Shown: piece by piece, positions 32,559-43,429 of the stretch
How positions within the stretch are numbered: the first letter of the stretch is position 1
Layout: each line of letters starts with the position of its first letter
Origin: Seminavis robusta
Lineage: Eukaryota; Bacillariophyta; Bacillariophyceae; Naviculales; Naviculaceae
Direction of reading: 5' to 3'
Assembly: GCA_903772945.1 (NCBI GenBank)
Contig: CAICTM010000121.1
Span: 48,399-112,398 of the forward strand
Length of the DNA: 64,000 nt
Position numbers and translations under genes: made by a program
Notes under the pieces: generated by a model
Told to the model about the DNA's origin: nothing
The model's input: only the letters and a program-made list of their open reading frames with translations
The model's database searches: none

Positions 32559-34791
32559 CTAAGGTGAATCTTCCATCTCCTCGGCAGCAATCTTGTAGAT
32601 AGACAAGTAGTAGTTGCCAACGCGAAAGTCCGAGTAGCCAGTTCGATCTAGACTCATCAAACTGAGAAGCACTGGGAGATGCAGGAAAAAATCAATATTT
32701 GAGGGACATACTGCCATATGATGGCATTCGGATGAGCGTGACCCGCAATTTCCACTTACCTGGTCCGTATGGGCGGTAGTCAATGCAGTAGCCCATAAAG
32801 ACGGAGTCCGGTGAAAAAACTTCCATAATGAAGGTCCCGTCGGTCTCGAGCGTGGCATCAATCATGAGAGCGTCGAATCCTTCAAAATTCTGATGATTTT
32901 GTGAGACCAGCATCCAGGTGCCATCCTCCTCCTCCTTGTACAAGTTCAGAGCACCAATCGTGACGTTGTAGTCCTCATCATAGTAAGGGAAAATATCAAA
33001 GCCATTGAACTCGGCACTAATGACCTCGCCAGCTTTCCCCTTGAAGCGGTAAAAGTCTGTCTCACCGGGAGCACTAATGCTTCCCTTGACAAAGATCTCT
33101 TCGAACTCAAGTTTCTTGCCGGCATGCACTCCTTCGGGCAACGTAATATCTGTGTGGAGTTTGTTGAATTTGATTGAGTTGTCGAGTCCGCCAACATCTT
33201 CTTCGTGAAGAACCTCTCCTGCCTCATTGGCAAGCAACTTGAGCATGGAACGCTCACTGAAAAAGTCGGTCCGATTCACTTCAAACCAAAAGGGTTGACC
33301 AACACTGGCACCCGAACCCATAATGTGCAGGAAGGTTTCGTCTCCTTCGTTCAACCCATCGTAGGTTGGGTAGAAAGAGCTGTAGGGAATGGTTGGCGCA
33401 ATGCCATTTCCGTATGGTCCAAAGGAGTCATGGTGACGCAATCCAGTCAGGTGTCCCAACTCATGAGCAGCTGAAAGAGAACAAAAGGGGATGACAATAA
33501 CTGTCAGCTGGTCTGCCGCTAGGGAGAGGACACATGCGAACGACTTATGCATACCTGTTCGAGAGGCTTGTCGCAGAATCACACTACGGTACGCTTCATC
33601 TCGGTTTTCTCGGTTTTCACAATCCACCAAATCGCAAGCATTCGTGTATTGCCTCAGAATGAAGTCATTGTAGTCGACACTTTTTGCGAACTGCCAAAAG
33701 TTCCCCTTTAGAATGAAACAAGAAAACCAAAGTGTAAGCCGAACAGTGTGGCCACCTCGATAGTAGCAACTCCACCAATCTCATACCTGTACAAAGGCGT
33801 TGTCACTATAATCTGTGTTCCTCAGATCAATCTTCTCGGCTTGACCAAAGAGAATGCGGATTCTGCCACGGAAATCCACGGAAATGCACGAATCGAACCA
33901 ACAATCAAAGGTGATGGTTGAGTACTCCGTCGAGTTGGCTTCTGGCTGTTCCTGGGTGAATGCAAAGTCATAGCCATCAAACATAGCTTCTAGTTCTCCT
34001 TGAATGTGATCCATGTCTTCTCGGGAATATTGGTAGGCTTCGTAGGGCCTTGGTCCGTAGACAACACGGCATCTGTAGGGATCATAGTATAGTTGCATGA
34101 CATAAAAGACCTCAGTGGATGGGAACTCAAGGTACACAAGCTGAGTCTCATGAGAATCACAGTCGCTACCGTTCTTGTCACCTTTCTTGCCCTTCTTACA
34201 ACCCTTCTTCGCTCCTTTCTTTCCCTTCTTGGGTGACTTGCCAGCACCTTTCTTGTCCTTGGGTTCCTTGGGTTCCTTAGGCTCTTTCTTGCCCTTTTTA
34301 TCATTGAGCTGGCGATGCGCCCCACGAATGTTGCCGGGTTCAACAGAATTGGTGTTTCGTTGTCCCTTCAATTGACGATTTCTACGACTGCGGCTTGCCT
34401 GGTCTGCACGCTTCGAATCCAAGATCCCGAGAAGGTCATTCGTAGTCATGTTGCGTCGATCCATGGCTTGATTGCCTTCAACGACGGTGATGTCGACAAC
34501 GTTGTCAATCTTGAACTCTTGCCCAGCAAAGTCTTGATTTTCTTCGTCTTCGTTCTCGTCTTCTCTCTCAGTATCAGTTCTCTCGCGGCGAGGCCTACAT
34601 CGCTGCAAAGCCCGACGATCTTCCGGTGAAAGCATCGATTCATCGGGAACCAGTAGGAGATTCTTGGGAAGATTAATTGGCGAATCCTTTCCGTGCCAGC
34701 TCACCAGGTCGCCCTGGGACCCACCGTTGGAGGAGGCCACAGAAATGCACAGCAGCATTGAGAATGAAAGAATCGAAAGTAGGACACGCAT
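32559..34791 (-). CDS. Secreted metzincin-type zinc metalloprotease with PPC-like domain
   Basis: Exons 34791-33787, 33705-33555, 33470-32760 and 32671-32559; introns 81, 84 and 88 bases, GT-AG; 659 residues. Signal peptide MRVLLSILSFSMLLCISVAS. The propeptide-like region includes a Lys-rich tract (KKGKKGAKKGCKKGKKG) near residues 175-210. The zinc site HELGHLTGLRHHD spans residues 388-400 (His388, His392, His398, catalytic Glu389), with a Met-turn (HIMGSG, Met436), as in metzincins. A beta-rich C-terminal region (ETDFYRFKGKAGEVISAEF ... GTFIMEVFSPDS ... GNYYLSIYK) resembles a PPC domain. Probably an extracellular or wall-associated protease. Intron 2 is 84 bases with no in-frame stop and lies just before HELGH, so a retained form would insert 28 residues. 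Confidence 0.85.
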
Positions 34792-35937
34792 TGTCGTGGG
34801 TAGGAGAGAGAGAGAGATGACAAAGATTGAGATGAAGTGGGGACTGATGGAGAGTGCCGAGAGTTTGACAAGTCAAGTTGCTTTGGCTTCGAATGTTGTC
34901 GAGGCAAGCAATTTATGAGATGAAGATTGGACTAGTTTGGTGCTCTCTGTTTCGTCCCTTCGCAGTAGGGGTGAACGAGTAATTTTCAACACGCTGCGAC
35001 TGTAGGAGTTGTCTTCTTTCGTTGCTGCCTCGGCAGCAAGCGAAGGCTCTGCAGAAAACTGTCAGGCTTGTCCACGCCATAACCGATGAATCGAATCCAC
35101 GATGTTCACAACTGGTTTGTACCAAGCCGTCTATTAGCCCTCCTTCCTTTCAAATCGCTTTGTTTACGCTGTACTGTACAGTCGTAGGGAGTCTCTTCGG
35201 TTCTTCGGTTCATCGCGTTCCATCGAAAGGTTTTTCCTCTAGAGCAACGTGAGATTCGAACTTCGACTGGAGCATCGCGGACAACTCGGAATCGATTCAT
35301 CCTTCGCGGTTGTTGCCGCCACCTGATGAGAATCGAATCACGTTACTGGTCACGTTGAGTCTTCGTTTCGATGCTAACGGTTCGTTCTTCATCTCCCTTG
35401 TTGGTGTCTCTAGTTTCGATGCCAACTTTTCGTTTTCGTGTCCTTCGTTGGCGTCTCCAGCTAGTAGAGCGTTTAGTTATTCTTGTACCGCCGTGTGGTA
35501 CCGGTACCGTTACTTCGTACAGTATGGTATGTGGTACCGGTATTTTAAACGTGCCGTCGTGACATCGCCTGTGATGCCCCTCTCTGAAGTTGAACCCAAG
35601 AGACATGCGATCTTTCCCCGCACCTCTAGTGAATTTATCACGGCAGTCGGTTGGAGCGTCTTCCTTGGCACTTGCCCAGGCAAACAGTGTTGATACACCT
35701 CACCCATGAACAAAAATGTCTTGGTCAACAATCACAGACGAGGAGATAAGACGTTGCGGAATCCGAGTCCTTCCAATTGTGCATTGTCCTCTTGACCAGC
35801 TCCTTTGCATTTAACCCAATGCAGTTACGGTACCGATACCAGTAAACACGCATCACGCCGAACCAGATCAAAATAATGAAGTTGAACTTGTCTCCGTCTC
35901 GTCGTCGCCAGACGTACTAGTAGCACTGCTTGGCTCA
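34792..35937. other. Intergenic region
   Basis: No gene recognised. GGTACCGGTA words cluster at 35494-35545. The 127-codon plus-strand frame at 35310-35693 has no protein-like features. Confidence 0.5.
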
Positions 35938-36897
35938 TTAGTTTTTGGAAATCCCGCAAACGCCGACAGCACCGCTGGCTCCGATACCAAGACCAATGGT
36001 AAAACCTAAGATAACTGGCCCACCGCCCATAACGTTGCCGTATTCCATGCCCATCTGCAGCGCCACACCAAAATCAACGTCGAAAACAAAGTGACAATTC
36101 TGGCCAATGGCTTGCGCATCGTTCGTATTGAGGGCCATGAGGTACAGAAAGCTGAATTCAACACCACCTCCCAAACCCCCTCCAATGCAATAGCGGACAA
36201 AGCCATTGCTGTCATCGTTTTCTTGCCAAAACGCATCAAAAGCAGTATCTGCCAATACGCCAATTTCTAGATGCAGCCCGAGATAGTTGACTCGTTCCCC
36301 AGTGTTCAATGGAGTCGTTCCATTGGCCGTCGTTCCTGCGCAATTGTCGTACATGTCAAAAATGGCATTTGCGGGAGCTGGATTGTTACTGATGGCTCGT
36401 TGCAAAGATTGAAAGACAGAAGTTTGGAGAAAAGCTCGTCGGTCGTTCCCCAAAGCACTCAGCTCGTCTCGTAGATCATCGAGAGTCAGCCCTGCTTGTT
36501 CTAAGATGGTTGTCTTATAGTCGCTCATGTCTCCAAATTCGGCATAAAAGGCTTGCATGCCTTGTTGGAAACAGGTCATGGGAAGACATCGTTGGTTCCA
36601 AAGAGGACCGAGTTGTGTGCATTCGAGGTCACTGCTGCCACCACAAGTGTCGTCTCGAAGGAATCCTCCGCACTTGTCTCCCAGCTGTACTGCAGAGTTT
36701 GACGAAACTTGTTGCCGTCGTCGTTGGTCATGTTCGTACATTTGGTGGGTTGTGATCATGTCGGCCATTTCCTCGTTGCTTGCCAAGCCAAGAGCCCGCC
36801 AAACGTCGTCGACGGCAGATACGGGCAAGACGAGTAGGAACAGTAGTATCAGAAGCGACATGATTCCGGACGGACAGAGTGGAACAGAATCCTTCAT
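35938..36897 (-). CDS. Secreted Cys/Gly-rich protein, member of a divergent pair
   Basis: 319 residues, single exon. Signal peptide MSLLILLFLLVLPVSA, with the first or thirteenth codon as start. The N-terminal half has a Cys-rich module (GDKCGGFLRDDTCGGSSDLEC ... CLPMTC). The C-terminal half alternates short hydrophobic/Gly strands: YLGLHLEIGVLADTAF, RYCIGGGLGGGVEFSF, VFDVDFGVALQMGMEYG and FTIGLGIGASGAVGVCG. The same order of features occurs in the gene at 37163-38044, so they are diverged paralogues. Function unknown; the repeated Gly/aromatic strands suggest a beta-rich extracellular structure. Confidence 0.75.
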   Translation of the reverse strand: MKDSVPLCPSGIMSLLILLFLLVLPVSAVDDVWRALGLASNEEMADMITTHQMYEHDQRRRQQVSSNSAVQLGDKCGGFLRDDTCGGSSDLECTQLGPLWNQRCLPMTCFQQGMQAFYAEFGDMSDYKTTILEQAGLTLDDLRDELSALGNDRRAFLQTSVFQSLQRAISNNPAPANAIFDMYDNCAGTTANGTTPLNTGERVNYLGLHLEIGVLADTAFDAFWQENDDSNGFVRYCIGGGLGGGVEFSFLYLMALNTNDAQAIGQNCHFVFDVDFGVALQMGMEYGNVMGGGPVILGFTIGLGIGASGAVGVCGISKN

Positions 36898-37162
36898 CGT
36901 TGGACATAGAGTGGATGGAAATTGTCTCTGCTTCCTGTTCCGCTGGGTCGAGATGATACCGTACTATTGAAAAATCGGCGAGTTTGATGTTGCCGTTGCG
37001 CGCAGGAGTTAGAATGTGCAACGGCCAAATCTATGCTCCCGTGTTTGGATACGAGAAGCCAAAACCACTCTCCACAAGCAAGTGAAGGGTTGTTAAGAGC
37101 ACAATGATCCATGCATCATTGCTCTCAACATCAGTAATTGGCCCCATTGAAGCCACACCAAC
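36898..37162. promoter_or_regulatory. Shared bidirectional promoter region of the secreted pair
   Basis: Only 265 bases separate the two divergent start codons, so both promoters must lie here or overlap the coding regions. No specific motif is identified; assignment follows from gene arrangement only. Confidence 0.5.
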
Positions 37163-38044
37163 ATGACGCTAGGAACGAGAGGTGCAAGTCTTATCTTGCC
37201 GCTGCTTTTCTTCGTTCAGTCGGTTCGTGGAAGGGTATCCTCCCAAAGATCCGTGGACACAGCGATCGTCGGTACTGAGTTGAATCGCAATCATCACAGA
37301 GAGTTGCAAGAAGGGGATCGCTGTGGACTGTTTCAGGGTGAATGTGCCGATGGATTGTCTTGCGTTCGTGGCCCCGTGGGCGGATTTGGCTTGTGTTTGC
37401 CCGTTGATTGCATGGCTGACGCCGTTCGGAAGTCGGGCCTGGATTTCAACAATTTTACTCAAACTATCTTTGCCCAAGCTCAAGTGACACCGGAACAACT
37501 AGCCATCTCCAGAGCTAATGAAGCCAGAAGCGATCAGACCTTTAGTCAAGATTCCAGCGCCATGGCATCCATTGTCGACGTGTTGACGAATCGAATGGAC
37601 CATAGTCCTTTTTATGCTCTGCAAGAGTCCATGGCAGCGTGCTCTTCCGCCAGTCTGAATGTCAACAACAATACCGCCAAACAAGCCACCGTCTCATACT
37701 ATGGTTTTCACATGGAAGGAGGCGCGCTGTACGATGGCGAGTTTTCGGTTCTCGTGGCACCTTCCGAGACAGAAGGCAGCTTGACGTGGGTTCGGCCATG
37801 CTTTGGAGGGGGTGGTGTTGGGATCGATATTTCGGCCGTGATTGGCACTGGATACACTGGTTCAAGGGAACACTTGCTGGGATGTTCTGCTTTGGTGACC
37901 GACAATGAGTTGTACGCGATTCTTGGTTTCGGTGTCGATTATGGGGTTGGCTTCAATGGCGTTAGCTATCTTGATTTCACAGTTGGCGTGGGTTTGAGCG
38001 GGGAGGGACTCGGCATTGGGCTTTGTGGAAACTACAAGCAATAG
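37163..38044 (+). CDS. Secreted Cys/Gly-rich protein, second member of the divergent pair
   Basis: 293 residues, single exon. Signal peptide ASLILPLLFFVQSVRG, then a Cys module (GDRCGLFQGECADGLSC ... CLPVDC) aligned with that of the neighbour. Gly-rich strands follow: YYGFHMEGGALYDGEF, RPCFGGGGVGIDIS, LGFGVDYGVGFNG and VGVGLSGEGLGIGLCGN. The similarity to the head-to-head neighbour is in architecture and motif order rather than high identity, indicating an old inverted duplication. A hydrophobic frame just after the stop (38030-38120) is probably untranslated. Confidence 0.75.
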   Translation: MTLGTRGASLILPLLFFVQSVRGRVSSQRSVDTAIVGTELNRNHHRELQEGDRCGLFQGECADGLSCVRGPVGGFGLCLPVDCMADAVRKSGLDFNNFTQTIFAQAQVTPEQLAISRANEARSDQTFSQDSSAMASIVDVLTNRMDHSPFYALQESMAACSSASLNVNNNTAKQATVSYYGFHMEGGALYDGEFSVLVAPSETEGSLTWVRPCFGGGGVGIDISAVIGTGYTGSREHLLGCSALVTDNELYAILGFGVDYGVGFNGVSYLDFTVGVGLSGEGLGIGLCGNYKQ

Positions 38045-38247
38045 CTATCAAGATCTCACGGTTGGTCTGGGTCTCTCTTTATTGTTTCTCTTTATGATCA
38101 TACAAATGGTGCTACTCCATCAACAATCTTCCATGCCACCACCTATTACCGCCAACATTAAGTTTATCCAAACCTTCAGATATCGATGTCTTCATCCTTG
38201 GCGATTTCCTTGCTGGCTTTCCGGGCTTGTCCCCGTATCTTGCACTG

Positions 38248-38703
38248 TTACATGGGCTGCTGCGCAGGTTTCCATGCATCCTTATTTTGGGGGCTTTGGT
38301 AGAATTTGCGATGAGTACTAAATGGACGTCCCTGTAGAGCCGTCACAAGGTCAAGAGTGTCTAAAGATTCGTTGTCCACACTCGCCACTGCAGGAAGAGC
38401 CTGGATGACCCAGTTGCTATTCTTTTTGTCCCCTTTGATGTTGGCAATCTCCTTGCAAATAGCACAAGCGGCTCTGAAATATTGAATGCCAGATGTTTTC
38501 TCCTCAATGATTAGGAATAGGTCTTTCTGGAAACTACCAGCAACGATGATTGAGAAAGTAGCGGAAAACAGCACCTGCACGAAATCAGGATCCAGCTCCG
38601 GGACGGATCGGAAAGAGAAACAAGTGCCAGCAGGAAGCGTCGTCACCAAGAATCTCGTTGCGGCCTGGTGTGCCCTTTTGCCAAAGAAGCTTGTTGACAA
38701 CAT
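38248..38703 (-). CDS. Hypothetical protein
   Basis: 151 residues from the first ATG (MLSTSFFGKRAHQ). It has an amphipathic central part (DFVQVLFSATFSIIVAGSFQKDLFLIIEE), CAICKEI, and a polar C-terminus (STHRKFYQSPQNKDAW). No family recognised. Low confidence: it may be an old gene remnant or a non-coding open frame. Confidence 0.35.
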   Translation of the reverse strand: MLSTSFFGKRAHQAATRFLVTTLPAGTCFSFRSVPELDPDFVQVLFSATFSIIVAGSFQKDLFLIIEEKTSGIQYFRAACAICKEIANIKGDKKNSNWVIQALPAVASVDNESLDTLDLVTALQGRPFSTHRKFYQSPQNKDAWKPAQQPM

Positions 38704-39007
38704 GTGCCACAAGGAGAGATAACTAATCTTGCGCAGGACTCCGCCCCAGCTGTTCCCAGCCAAACCTAGTTTAACTTTTCTACTTTTTTGTTACAGTTTA
38801 GTCTGCATGTTCTCGTGTTCATCTCGAAATGTGTAAAAAATTGGAGGTTGTCGCTGTTGGTTTGTGCAGAAATTCCATTGAGTCGCTCACTCCTTTTACT
38901 TCCTAACTGCGGGCATCCTCCTACCTGATTGTTGTTTTGCAACAGCCTCCGGAAGCTCCTCCTCCTCCTCCAAGGCAGTGGTTTCTGTCTTCTGTTCCCT
39001 TCTTCAC

Positions 39008-41015
39008 TTATTTTTTCGTAGGATTTGGATCCTTCCATTCATAATTGATTTGATCATAATCCAATCCCATTTGATCCTGTCTCATGGCACGCAGAAAGAG
39101 TCGTTGCATGGGTTGTCCCACAAATTGACAAAGATGATGCTCCACCGTTTGCGTGTCGGTATGAATGCCAAACGTCTTGAAGAATTTTTCCTTTTGTCGG
39201 ACACGCCCTAACGAATACAACTTTTCTTCGGCATGATCGTACGTATCGGCGGGATCACCCATTCCAATAATGCCATTGAGCCGCTGCATGGCTTTGGTTC
39301 CCGCCGCACGGTACGTTTGTGTATTTTCCCAAAAATGCGGCACCTTGTCTCGTTTGGCCTTGTTTTCGAGCATGGCGTACATGTGAAAGCAAACCGATTT
39401 TTCGGGCGTGTAATAATCGTATCCAAAGGTGAATCCCCGCAATCCAATACTGATTTCTTCTCCTTGGAATATCCTGAATGAAAACAATGAAAAACAAATT
39501 TGACGCAAAGCAAGGCAGAAACGAAACGGAAGAGTGTCAGCTTGCGCACACAGAACAGAACTGAATCTCTTGCCCCTTTCCATTCCATTTCCACCCTTCT
39601 TTTTTGTTGTTCGTAACTCACATTGGCAAATACTGATCATACGGAACTTGCACGACAAAATGTCCTCGTGCAAAACTAAATCCCGCCGCCCAAAAGGGAT
39701 GCAACGTGGGTTGTCCATGAATCATGGCAGGTCCTTCCGGTTGTTGTCCATGTCGCAAATGTTTGTATTTGCCTTGTCCTTCGTAATCGGTGGCACACAT
39801 GATGGGTCGTCCCGGTCGAATGGCGGCGTGGGTGACGGGATCAATACTATTATTGAGATCCGAGAGATACGTGGACAATACCGCCATTTCATTGTGCGCT
39901 TGATGCCATTGTTCGACCAAACTGGCATCCCAATCTTGAACAAATCGGACATGAGCATCGACTTGCATGGCAAAGTATTCGCCGCGGTAATGTCGGTACC
40001 CCAAATGCCGGGCAAAGACGGGTCCAATCCCAAGTCGCGCATCCATTTCGAGGGCTTCAATTTGATTGCTGTATTTGCACAGCACTTGATGGGGATCGTC
40101 CGAGCAAGGCGTGGCCGGGACAATACACCGCATATCATCGTCGAGTCGTTGATCAATAACGGCGACGCGAAGTCGTTCGGGATATTTGGCGCGCGTAAAG
40201 AGTGAATCAATGGTCACGGGACATTCGGGATCGCGATAGGATGCAATGGTAATGTAAATGGTTTCGACGGGTCCATCATTACTGGCGACTTTACTGCCAA
40301 TGGCGAGTGCTTCTTGCGGTGTCAGGAGGCGACTGCCGTAATCGCCCAAGAATTTCCGAACGTCGCCTCCGTATTGAGGTGGATTCCAGTATTTGGGAAC
40401 GGTCATTTTCTGTGGCGGTGGCGCTGGCCCCTTGAAGAGTTGTTGATTGGCGTATTGGTATCCCGGATGATCAATTTGTTCGACCGAGTCAGTGGCTTTG
40501 ATGGGGAAAATGGTTTGGATTTTGGCAATTTCGTTCCAGTCGACGATGACGGGTGGACTTGTGCTAGCAATTTTGGCCATGACATTGTGTTGTTGTTGTT
40601 GTTGTTGTAGAATGGCTTGTTGTGGATTTTCTACTTGTTTGTAATGATTGTCTCGTTGTTGTTCGGGCGTCAATTTGGCTTCTTCCTGAGCAATCAATCC
40701 CTTGAGATCGGCGGCCGTCATGGCGGGTTGATAGTACTTGCCATTCAAGAGAACCTTGGCTCGTCGCACCAAATTATTCTGTGATGACATGAACCCTGTA
40801 TGATGCGGCGTGGGCAATTTCGAGAACGTTCCCACTGTGACAATCAAATAGAGACCAAAGACCATGGCCAACCCCATTTGCAAATTCGCATCCAAACCGG
40901 CAAAATACGCCGTCGTATGAGCGCGTAACATGCCGCTGTTGTGGCGTCGGGGAGTACTACTAGTACTCACCCGACTGCCATTGCCATTGCCAGAGGATGT
41001 GGTCTCTAGCATCAT
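39008..41015 (-). CDS. GT60-type GlcNAc-transferase, type II membrane protein
   Basis: Exons 41015-39622 and 39473-39008, intron 148 bases, splitting a Met codon; 619 residues. The frame is open six codons further up but the first ATG is at 41015. A short basic N-terminus and a signal anchor (MGLAMVFGLYLIVTVGTF) predict Golgi location with a lumenal catalytic domain. A stem region includes a Gln run encoded by TTG/TTGTTG repeats. The catalytic domain begins TIYITIASYRDPECPVTIDSL and contains ARHLGYRHYRGEYFAMQ then VDAHVRF (the DxH/DxD-type nucleotide-sugar/metal site), and PFWAAGFSFARGHFV then IFQGEEISIGLRGFTFGYDYY. These are hallmarks of the family of UDP-GlcNAc:Skp1/polypeptide transferases. 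The acceptor protein is unknown. Confidence 0.87.
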
Positions 41016-41026
41016 GACTACCGTAC

Positions 41027-41028
<2 letters not shown>

Positions 41029-41058
<30 letters not shown>
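41029..41058. repeat. (CAAT)n microsatellite just upstream of the glycosyltransferase
   Basis: About seven tandem CAAT tetranucleotides in the predicted 5' untranslated or proximal promoter region, some 15 bases from the start codon. Confidence 0.85.
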
Positions 41059-41713
41059 GCAAAAGAAATGAAAAATGGTCGGGGGTGACTTTTTTGTTGT
41101 GGATCTTGTGGTTTGTGTTACTAGTAGTCTAGATATCTCTGACCACTGATACTGCAGTGGTCGACTGGTTGCTGGGTACCTATGGCACAGTAACGTATTC
41201 TGCCTTGTGCTTGGAAGGATGCGAACTTGCTTTGTTGTGTCTGTGCTGAGTTAGTGTTGTATTCGGTCTATTCGTAACCTGCGACCCAGTATTGGCATTG
41301 GCATGTGGCATCCCTTTACTCACTCACTGGTTTGGGGTCTTGGCATCTCTTGCCCGTTGCGTTCCCTTTTTTTGCAGGGAAGCCGGCCTAACCGTGACCC
41401 ATCTGTTCGGGAATGACAAAATATGTTCGACTGTGCGAGCTTTAACGAGGACGAGGTGTAAAATCAGCTCTACAATGCTTTATCCGGATATCAAAGGCCA
41501 GACCCTCAAAACCAAATACATACATCAAATCAATCATCAATGGAATGGTAGCGGTCTTTCCCTTCTCGGCAGCCAAAGTCAAGGGTGCCACCAGCCACCA
41601 GCTAACTAGACTAGCTAGACTACATACATGTACATCATACCTACCGCATCCAAGACCCAGCTAGCAAGCCAGCTTTGGTTGGGCCTTTGCAAGCAAGAGC
41701 AAAAGGAAGTACA

Positions 41714-41834
41714 GGCAGCTTCGATTTTATTGATTCAAACGCCCGCCACTCTTTTCAGTACACTTCTACACGAGCTCTCGTAGAACTGTAGCAGAAATGC
41801 CGGCACGCGTTTGAATCAACAAAATCGAAGCTGC
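41714..41834. mobile_element. Short MITE with ~30-bp inverted ends
   Basis: The left arm GCAGCTTCGATTTTATTGA is mirrored at the right end by the complement of GCAGCTTCGATTTTGTTGA, and the match continues through TTCAAACG. Total 121 bp with about 30-bp arms and a small internal palindrome (TCTACACGAGCTCTCGTAGA). No clear target duplication and no coding capacity. Confidence 0.75.
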
Positions 41835-42084
41835 TCGTATCATGCTTTCCAGCTTTCCAGACGCTTCCAGGCTTTTCACTGACTAGCTAGCTACTACTAA
41901 TAGGCTACATGGCAGTGGTGATCTGGTGACGAATGCACGTTCAAGTTTGTAAGCTCTGGTTGCCACCTTGCCACGCACAATGCGCAATGCCAAAGCAAGA
42001 GGTGCGGGAATACTTACCTGTTCTACACATACATTTCAATGTCATGAACCAGTAGAAATCTTGGTGCTTGGTACACTACTTTAC

Positions 42085-42350
42085 CAGTGAAAGGGCCCGA
42101 AATGGCGATTTACACCAAATTCCGATTTATACTTGTGTTTCGATTTTATATTTTGGTTTCGGTTTTACATTTAGGTTTCGATTTTATATTTAGGTTTCGG
42201 CTTGATTTCACTAGTTATTTACCATAGTAATTTGGTTTCGGTTTTATATTTTGGTTTCGGTTTTATATTTTGGTTTCGGTTTTATATTTAGGTTTGGAAT
42301 TGATCAATTTAATTGGATTCTTAAAATCCTGATTTCGGGCCCTTTCAGTG
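42085..42350. mobile_element. MITE-like element with internal GGTTTCGGTTTTATATTT array
   Basis: Ends are CAGTGAAAGGGCCCGAAAT and the complement of CACTGAAAGGGCCCGAAAT (19 bp, one mismatch). CA(G/C)TG ends are compatible with a hAT-type element. The interior holds eight or so copies of an 18-base word around GGTTTCGGTTTTATATTT, one orientation only. No matching 8-bp duplication was found at the limits chosen. Confidence 0.72.
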
Positions 42351-43429
42351 TGATGTGAACTAATAACTTGTCGGATGGATGACATGGTAGCGTTTGCTCT
42401 TTTCAGCAACAATGATCTCGAGAAAAGAACCTCTTTATCGCTTACTGTGTGGCGGTACTGTACAGTACTATGAATGGGCCAGTCAGGCAGGATTTACGGT
42501 TGAACTCGGCTTATTAAACATTTATTCAAAGACACGGTAGTCTCGTATTCGTGAACCGCAAGATAAGAACGACTATTTACCTTGACTAGCGCAAATAGAG
42601 CGACTACCGCGGCTTTGAAGCGTGTTGCATTCGTAATCCTAGCTGAAACCTTGTGCCTTCCGGTACTCTCTCTGCAATCCTGGTAATAATTTAATCCAAG
42701 TCCCACCCTGCGAGCTCGGTTTGCCATGTTCAGCGTAATAACAGGTTTATGGAGTAGCTATGACAACCACCACCACAACCAGCCACAACCACTCTTTTTT
42801 TTTAGAGTTACGTGCAGGTATGCTGTAGCATAGTTACAGCTATGCTACAGACTTCGCATTGTTATATGGACAGTTGGTTGTCTACTGTATCTATGCACAG
42901 TTACGTGCATTTACGCCTAGCTAGATTGCATTGTGTACGCATACTAGCTAGTAGCTTTGTCAAGGAGTTGAGTGGAGTCGAGTCGAGTCCAACATTTCCC
43001 CATACCCCGCTAAAACCATTGTGACGCAGGCTCGTCCGTCCAAACCTCCTGGTACTAGAGCTAGCTAGTACCGTACAGTACCTCGAGACTCGAGACCACC
43101 CATCTTATTCTCAGAGTTCTCATTAACTCCTACTGAGTAACACTTCAGCTTTTGGATCGTTCCAGGCTCATCCAGACATTATGCGGAAGGTCATTAATCT
43201 TTCAGTATAGAAACAACTGTACAGTAACAACTTGGGTTCGGTTGACTGTAGAATGGAGTAGCAGATTGACTATTCCTTCGCGGCCACTGGTCCATGGCAG
43301 CTCTCGGAAAGTTCGGCAACAGGACCTTTGCTTCAAATGTGCTTCGTTCCTGCATTTGAAAATTTGCTCGTCCAGCACCGAACCACCAAGCATCTTCTTG
43401 TGACAAGCTTCTAGTGAACATAAAAACTG

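Larger units (their letters stand above)
41059..43429. other. Intergenic region with two short inverted-repeat elements
   Basis: No gene recognised between two divergent genes. It contains the elements at 41714-41834 and 42085-42350, a 77-codon frame at 42494-42727 without features, and CTAG/GTAC-rich patches around 42920-42955 and 43055-43095. Confidence 0.5.

Noticed and set aside
35310-35693. 127-codon plus-strand frame
   Set aside because: Low-complexity, crosses GGTACC palindromes, no start context or domain.
39534-40205. 223-codon plus-strand frame
   Set aside because: Antisense to the GT60 catalytic domain, which has clear family motifs.
42494-42727. 77-codon minus-strand frame
   Set aside because: Short, unrecognised, in element-rich intergenic DNA.
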